DNA of 64,000 nt from Bacteroidales bacterium. Lineage in GTDB: Bacteria > Bacteroidota > Bacteroidia > Bacteroidales > UBA932. The translations under genes were made by a program, and so were the position numbers. Of this stretch, positions 60,410 through 64,000 are shown piece after piece. Each line of letters begins with the position of its first letter. Position 1 is the first letter of the stretch. The notes beneath the pieces were generated by a model. It had not been told where the DNA came from, did not search any database, and saw nothing but the letters and a program-made list of their open reading frames with translations. The stretch lies in the NCBI GenBank assembly GCA_017614715.1, contig JAGABI010000067.1:31234-95233 (forward strand), given 5' to 3'.

Positions 60410-61426
60410 TTACTCTACGACAGTGCACCAGCCGTGTATGTCTTCTGCACGTCCGTACTGAATGTCGCGAAGGGCATTGTACAGTTTGAGGCAGACAGGA
60501 CCCACCTCTTTGCCGTATTCGATATACTCTTCGGTATCGATATCGTAGATGGAGCCGATGGGCGAGATTACTGCGGCGGTGCCACAAGCGCCGGCCTCTT
60601 CAAAAGTCTTGAGCTCATCAACCGGGATGGGCCGCTGCTCAACCTTCAGGCCCATATCCTCTGCAAGCGTGCGGAGACTCTTGTTGGTGATTGAAGGGAG
60701 AATTGAAGGAGACTGGGGAGTGACATATGTGCCATTCTTTATGCCGAAGAAATTGGCGGCGCCGCACTCCTCTATATACTTATGCTGGGCAGCATCGAGA
60801 TACATCACGTTGGCATAGCCCAGTTTGGTCGCCTTCTCGCCGGAGAGGAGGCTGGAAGCATAGTTGCCGCCCGCCTTGATATCGCCCGTACCGCGCGGCG
60901 CGGCGCGGTCCTGTATGCGGTCTATGACAACCTTGATAAGCTGCATCCCGCCCTTGAAATAAGGACCGACGGGTGAACAGAACGCCACAAACTCGGTCTC
61001 CGGGCAGGTATGCACGCCAAGGGCCACCTGCGCACCATATATGAACGGACGGATATATAGCGAAGCGCCAGACTCGTAAGGCGGAACAAAATCGATGTTC
61101 AGTTTGACCAGCTTGATGCAGGCCTCAATAAACATATCCTCCGGCAGCGGTGTCATACAAAGCTTGAGTGCAGAAGCCTGCAGGCGCCTTGCATTCTCTT
61201 CTACCCGGAACAGGCGCACCTTGCCGTCCACCCCGCGGAAAGCCTTGAGACCTTCAAACGCCTCGATGCCATAATGCAGGCACATAGTGGACATGTGCAT
61301 GTGGATATACTCATCTTCTGTGACTGTGAGCGGGCTCCACGCCTTGCCGTCAAAAGAGCACCTGACATTGGCGTTTGTCTTCCTGTAGCCAAAGCCAATG
61401 TTGTTCCAATCGATATTTGCTGCCAT
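60410..61426 (-). CDS. ilvE: Branched-chain amino acid aminotransferase
   Basis: This fold-type IV PLP enzyme interconverts Val, Leu and Ile with their keto acids. The 338-aa protein has the PLP lysine K184 in GTGDIKAGGNYASSLL and the family blocks YGIEAFEGLKAFRG, YIRPFIYG and EECGAANFFGIKNGT. It is the larger (group II) type. It is convergent with mtgA and stands apart from other ilv genes. Confidence 0.95.
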   Translation of the reverse strand: MAANIDWNNIGFGYRKTNANVRCSFDGKAWSPLTVTEDEYIHMHMSTMCLHYGIEAFEGLKAFRGVDGKVRLFRVEENARRLQASALKLCMTPLPEDMFIEACIKLVKLNIDFVPPYESGASLYIRPFIYGAQVALGVHTCPETEFVAFCSPVGPYFKGGMQLIKVVIDRIQDRAAPRGTGDIKAGGNYASSLLSGEKATKLGYANVMYLDAAQHKYIEECGAANFFGIKNGTYVTPQSPSILPSITNKSLRTLAEDMGLKVEQRPIPVDELKTFEEAGACGTAAVISPIGSIYDIDTEEYIEYGKEVGPVCLKLYNALRDIQYGRAEDIHGWCTVVE

Positions 61427-61472
61427 AAATATACGTTATTTGAATGGTTAACCGGGGGGCTAAGGTAGTACA

Positions 61473-61509
61473 AAAAAAGCGTGATTGTAACGGTTTGTTA
61501 CGCTTTTTT
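61473..61509. terminator. Terminator overlapping the end of the LolE-like gene
   Basis: Arms AAAAAAGCGT (61473-61482) and ACGCTTTTTT (61500-61509) pair, with the right arm inside the last codons of the permease gene (stop at 61498-61500). The minus-strand transcript leaves it into a T run. Confidence 0.6.
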
Positions 61510-62721
61510 AATCCGCACTGCCTTAACAAAGTGCGACATCAGGTAGCCTATTGCCGCCACGGAGACAAAAATCAACAGCAAATCTGTAAGTTGAAGCCGT
61601 ACCGGATAATATGAAACCACAAAGTTCCCCGGCATCTTGACCAGATGGAGATACTGCTGGGCAAGGCACACCAATATGCCCAAAACCACGCCTGCGGCTG
61701 CGCCCAGCAGAGAAATCATCCACCCCTCGGTGGTGAAAATCCGGTTGATCATCTTATCATCAGCACCCATCGAGCGGAGAATCCCGATATCCTCCTGCTT
61801 CTCAATTATAAGCATGGAGAGAGAGCCGAATACATTGCAGGATATGATCAGCACCACGAAGAGCAGGATAAGATAGATGGCCAGCTTCTCGTAGGTCATC
61901 ATCTTGTAGAGCGATTCATTCTGCTGATATTTGTTGCGCACCTGGTAAGCATCCCCGAACAAAGATGCGATTTCGTTCTGGAACTGTCTGGAGACCGTGC
62001 CGGAGGCTGTAACATATTCCGGCTTTACCCTGATTTCTAAAGAGGAAACTTCCCTCTCCCACTCCAGAAGCTTGCGCAGCGCCGCAATGGGCATATACAC
62101 GTACTGCTCGTCAAAAGTCTTGTCCATGGAGATGGTGCCGGAGGGGAACACCCTCACCTTCTTCAGGGCCGCAGTGGGGTCAGAGAGCGACACCCTGGCC
62201 GTGCGGGAGGGGAAATAGACCTCCAGCGGGGTGAGGAATGTGGTGTTGATGCGCAGTTCCTGCGCAATCGACGCCCCCAGTACCATCTGGGCTATCTCTC
62301 CGTCCTGCAAGTCAAACGAGCCTTGCGCAATGAACCGGTTCAGGCCGGTGACATCCTGATATGTAGAATCCACGCCACGGGCGGTGACAATCGCCTCCCG
62401 CTCACCGTATTTGAGAAATACCGTCTCCTCCAGCATCCCGCACACAGAGGCAATCTCTTCGCGCCCCTTCAACACCTCCAGCGTCGCCTGTGAGGGGGCA
62501 AACACCTTGTTCTCCAGCGGCGTTATCACCAGATCCGGGGTGTAACTGTCAAACATCCCCTTGAGCAGGTTGTCAAAGCCGTTGTAGATGGAGAGGATTA
62601 TTACAAGGGCGGCGCAGCCCACCGCGATGCCGGCAGCCGAAATAACGGAAATTATGTTGATAACGTTATGCGACTTGCGGGCAAACAGATACCTGCGGGC
62701 TATGAAAAAAGTGGTGTTCAA
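61498..62721 (-). CDS. LolE/FtsX-family ABC transporter permease
   Basis: The 407-aa inner-membrane protein has the lipoprotein-release permease plan: one N-terminal membrane segment after RRYLFARKSHNVINIISVISAAGIAVGCAALVIILSIYNGFD, a periplasmic MacB-like domain (about 50-260), and three C-terminal segments, with LSMLIIEKQEDIGILRSMGADDKMINRIF between them. It likely works with an ATPase (LolD) encoded elsewhere to release lipoproteins. It begins 1 bp after rbfA. Confidence 0.88.
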   Translation of the reverse strand: MNTTFFIARRYLFARKSHNVINIISVISAAGIAVGCAALVIILSIYNGFDNLLKGMFDSYTPDLVITPLENKVFAPSQATLEVLKGREEIASVCGMLEETVFLKYGEREAIVTARGVDSTYQDVTGLNRFIAQGSFDLQDGEIAQMVLGASIAQELRINTTFLTPLEVYFPSRTARVSLSDPTAALKKVRVFPSGTISMDKTFDEQYVYMPIAALRKLLEWEREVSSLEIRVKPEYVTASGTVSRQFQNEIASLFGDAYQVRNKYQQNESLYKMMTYEKLAIYLILLFVVLIISCNVFGSLSMLIIEKQEDIGILRSMGADDKMINRIFTTEGWMISLLGAAAGVVLGILVCLAQQYLHLVKMPGNFVVSYYPVRLQLTDLLLIFVSVAAIGYLMSHFVKAVRIKKA

Positions 62722-63069
62722 CTACTTTTTAAGTAACTCTTCTATATGCTCCACATAGTCCAGGCTGTCGTCAAGGAAAAACTGGAGCTCCGGAACAATC
62801 CGCAGCTGTTTGCCCACGCGACGGCCCAGCTCGCCGCGAAGCGCCCGTGTCTGTCCGCCGATTAGCTCCATAACCATTTCGCTCTTCGAAGAGGGGAAAA
62901 TGCTCACGTAGATCTTTGCCTGCGACAGGTCGGGGGTGATTTTGACGCCGCTCACCGATACCAGTGCGCCGTCGAACGCAGCCATCCCTTTGCTGCGGAT
63001 TATCTCTGCCATATCGCGCTTGATCTGCGACGCGACCTTAAGTTGCCTGGTGCTGGCGGTGCCTTCCAT
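62722..63069 (-). CDS. rbfA: Ribosome-binding factor A
   Basis: RbfA assists 16S rRNA maturation on the 30S subunit. The 115-aa KH-like protein has TRQLKVASQIKRDMAEIIRSKG, VSVSGVKITPDLSQAKIYVSIFP and the C-terminal RIVPELQFFLDDSLDYVEHIEELL. It sits between tyrS (2 bp) and the permease gene (adjacent). Confidence 0.95.
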   Translation of the reverse strand: MEGTASTRQLKVASQIKRDMAEIIRSKGMAAFDGALVSVSGVKITPDLSQAKIYVSIFPSSKSEMVMELIGGQTRALRGELGRRVGKQLRIVPELQFFLDDSLDYVEHIEELLKK

Positions 63070-63071
63070 AA

Positions 63072-64000
63072 TTATTCAATATTGATGATAAAATAGTTCT
63101 TTTTGCCCTTCTGGGCGAGGATATAGTGGCCGTTCACAATGTCGGCCTCTGTGATTTCACCATTCGGGTCGGTGAATTTGTCCTTGTTGATAGAGATGCC
63201 GTTACCCTGTACCATCTTGCGCGCCTCGCCCTTGGAGGGGAGTATGTCGGTCTTAACCGCCAGCAGCTCCAGGATGTTGCAGGGCAGTTCTGCCTTGGGC
63301 AGGGTGTAAGACGGCACATCGTTGAACACAGCCCTGAAGGTGCGCTCGTCCAGCTTGCGCAGCGCCTCTGAGTTGCCACCAAACAGCATCTGCGAAGCAG
63401 CTACGGCGCTCTCATAGGCCTGCTGGCCGTGTACCATTACGGTAATCTCTTTTGCCAGCAGCTTTTGGAGTTCGCGCCGGCCGGGATCTTCGCGATGGGC
63501 GGCGATTGCGCCCTCGATGGTCTCGCGGTCCAGCATAGTGAAAATCTTGATGTAGCGCTCGGCGTCCTCGTCGGAAACATTCAGCCAGAACTGGTAGAAT
63601 TCGTATGGCGACGTGCGCTCCGCATCCAGCCATACGTTGCCCTTCTCGGTTTTGCCAAACTTGGTGCCGTCAGCCTTGCGGATCAGCGGGCAGGTCAGGG
63701 CAAACGCCTCGCCACCGTCCATGCGGCGGATAAGCTCGGTGCCTGTGGTGATGTTGCCCCACTGGTCGCTGCCGCCCAGCTGCAGGATGCAGCCGCGATT
63801 CTTCCACAGCCAGTAGAAGTCGTAGCCCTGCATCAGCTGGTAGCTGAATTCGGTGAAGGACATGCCCTCGCTGCTGTCGCGCGAGAGGCGCTTTTTGACG
63901 CTGTCCTTGGCCATCATATAGTTCACGGTGATATGTTTGCCGATGTCGCGGATAAAGTTGATGTAAGAGTAATCCTTCTTCCAGTCGGAGTGGTTCACCA
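63072..64000 (-). CDS. tyrS: Tyrosyl-tRNA synthetase, 3' part (cut by the window edge)
   Basis: About 309 codons of the C-terminal part are visible; the N-terminal ~120 residues, including the HIGH motif, lie beyond the right edge, so the GTG near 63998 is not a start. Visible parts are YDFYWLWKNRGCILQLGGSDQWGNITTG (tyrosine and tRNA site), the KMSKS-like KADGTKFGKTEKGNVWLD, and the C-terminal S4-like RNA-binding domain ending KGKKNYFIINIE. It is upstream of rbfA. Confidence 0.95.
   Translation of the reverse strand, partial: VNHSDWKKDYSYINFIRDIGKHITVNYMMAKDSVKKRLSRDSSEGMSFTEFSYQLMQGYDFYWLWKNRGCILQLGGSDQWGNITTGTELIRRMDGGEAFALTCPLIRKADGTKFGKTEKGNVWLDAERTSPYEFYQFWLNVSDEDAERYIKIFTMLDRETIEGAIAAHREDPGRRELQKLLAKEITVMVHGQQAYESAVAASQMLFGGNSEALRKLDERTFRAVFNDVPSYTLPKAELPCNILELLAVKTDILPSKGEARKMVQGNGISINKDKFTDPNGEITEADIVNGHYILAQKGKKNYFIINIE

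Overview
The window comes from a member of the Bacteroidota, most likely order Bacteroidales and probably gut-associated. Evidence: a purH-mreBCD-mrdA-rodA block, a GldH lipoprotein beside a PSP1 protein, the rplM-rpsI-rpsB-tsf order, many short-leader lipoproteins, and repeated use of the phylum's TAnnTTTG -7 promoter element upstream of genes. The genus cannot be fixed from sequence reading alone. Most of the window is ordinary chromosomal core; accessory or decaying DNA lies at about 1-1780, 52970-58730 and in several intergenic repeats.

Layout. 1-411 is non-coding and repeat-rich. 412-1777 (-) is a HEPN/MNT-type toxin-antitoxin pair. ispD (-) diverges from a long + strand operon (2529-13463): purH, mreB, mreC, mreD, PBP2, rodA, gcvP, lgt. 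After a 146-bp dispersed repeat come a SAM methyltransferase and pgk. 15935-23489 (-) is a five-gene operon for oxidative sugar metabolism (two Gfo/Idh/MocA oxidoreductases, two DUF1080 proteins, one TIM-barrel isomerase/epimerase-like lipoprotein); the second copy of the 146-bp repeat lies inside it. Then come smpB, miaA, frr, pyrH, an orphan succinate dehydrogenase cytochrome b, hemW and small hypothetical genes.

29892-37684 (-) reads as one eight-gene operon (TPR protein, U32 protein, DNA polymerase III delta', PSP1 protein, gldH, trmB, cytidylate-kinase-like, DUF3109). 37759-39682 (-) holds trxA, an outer-membrane barrel and a polyprenyl synthase. 39713-45536 (-) is a complete RND efflux operon with a PII-like gene at its end. 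A GH2 lipoprotein follows, then the tsf-rpsB-rpsI-rplM ribosomal cluster, and dusB-lpxK-DUF456 on the + strand.

53105-58680 is an accessory island: DUF1016 nuclease-family remnants, two paralogous lipoproteins with fimbrillin-like and FISUMP-type domains, a decayed lipoprotein leader and a 39-aa peptide gene. The right end has tRNA-Pro(TGG), tRNA-Ser(GCT), a PCC/DUF296 protein, mtgA, ilvE, a LolE/FtsX permease, rbfA and the 3' part of tyrS cut by the window edge.

The least explained material is repetitive: (i) the 146-bp element, 126/146 identical in two copies, each ending just before a start codon and foldable with a compensatory pair; (ii) REP-like hairpins with loop ATCA and compensatory stem changes at 27125-27150 and 58957-59027; (iii) a 39-bp sequence in the left non-coding region that also occurs in frame inside the U32 gene; (iv) a hairpin unit at the 3' ends of both FISUMP lipoproteins.
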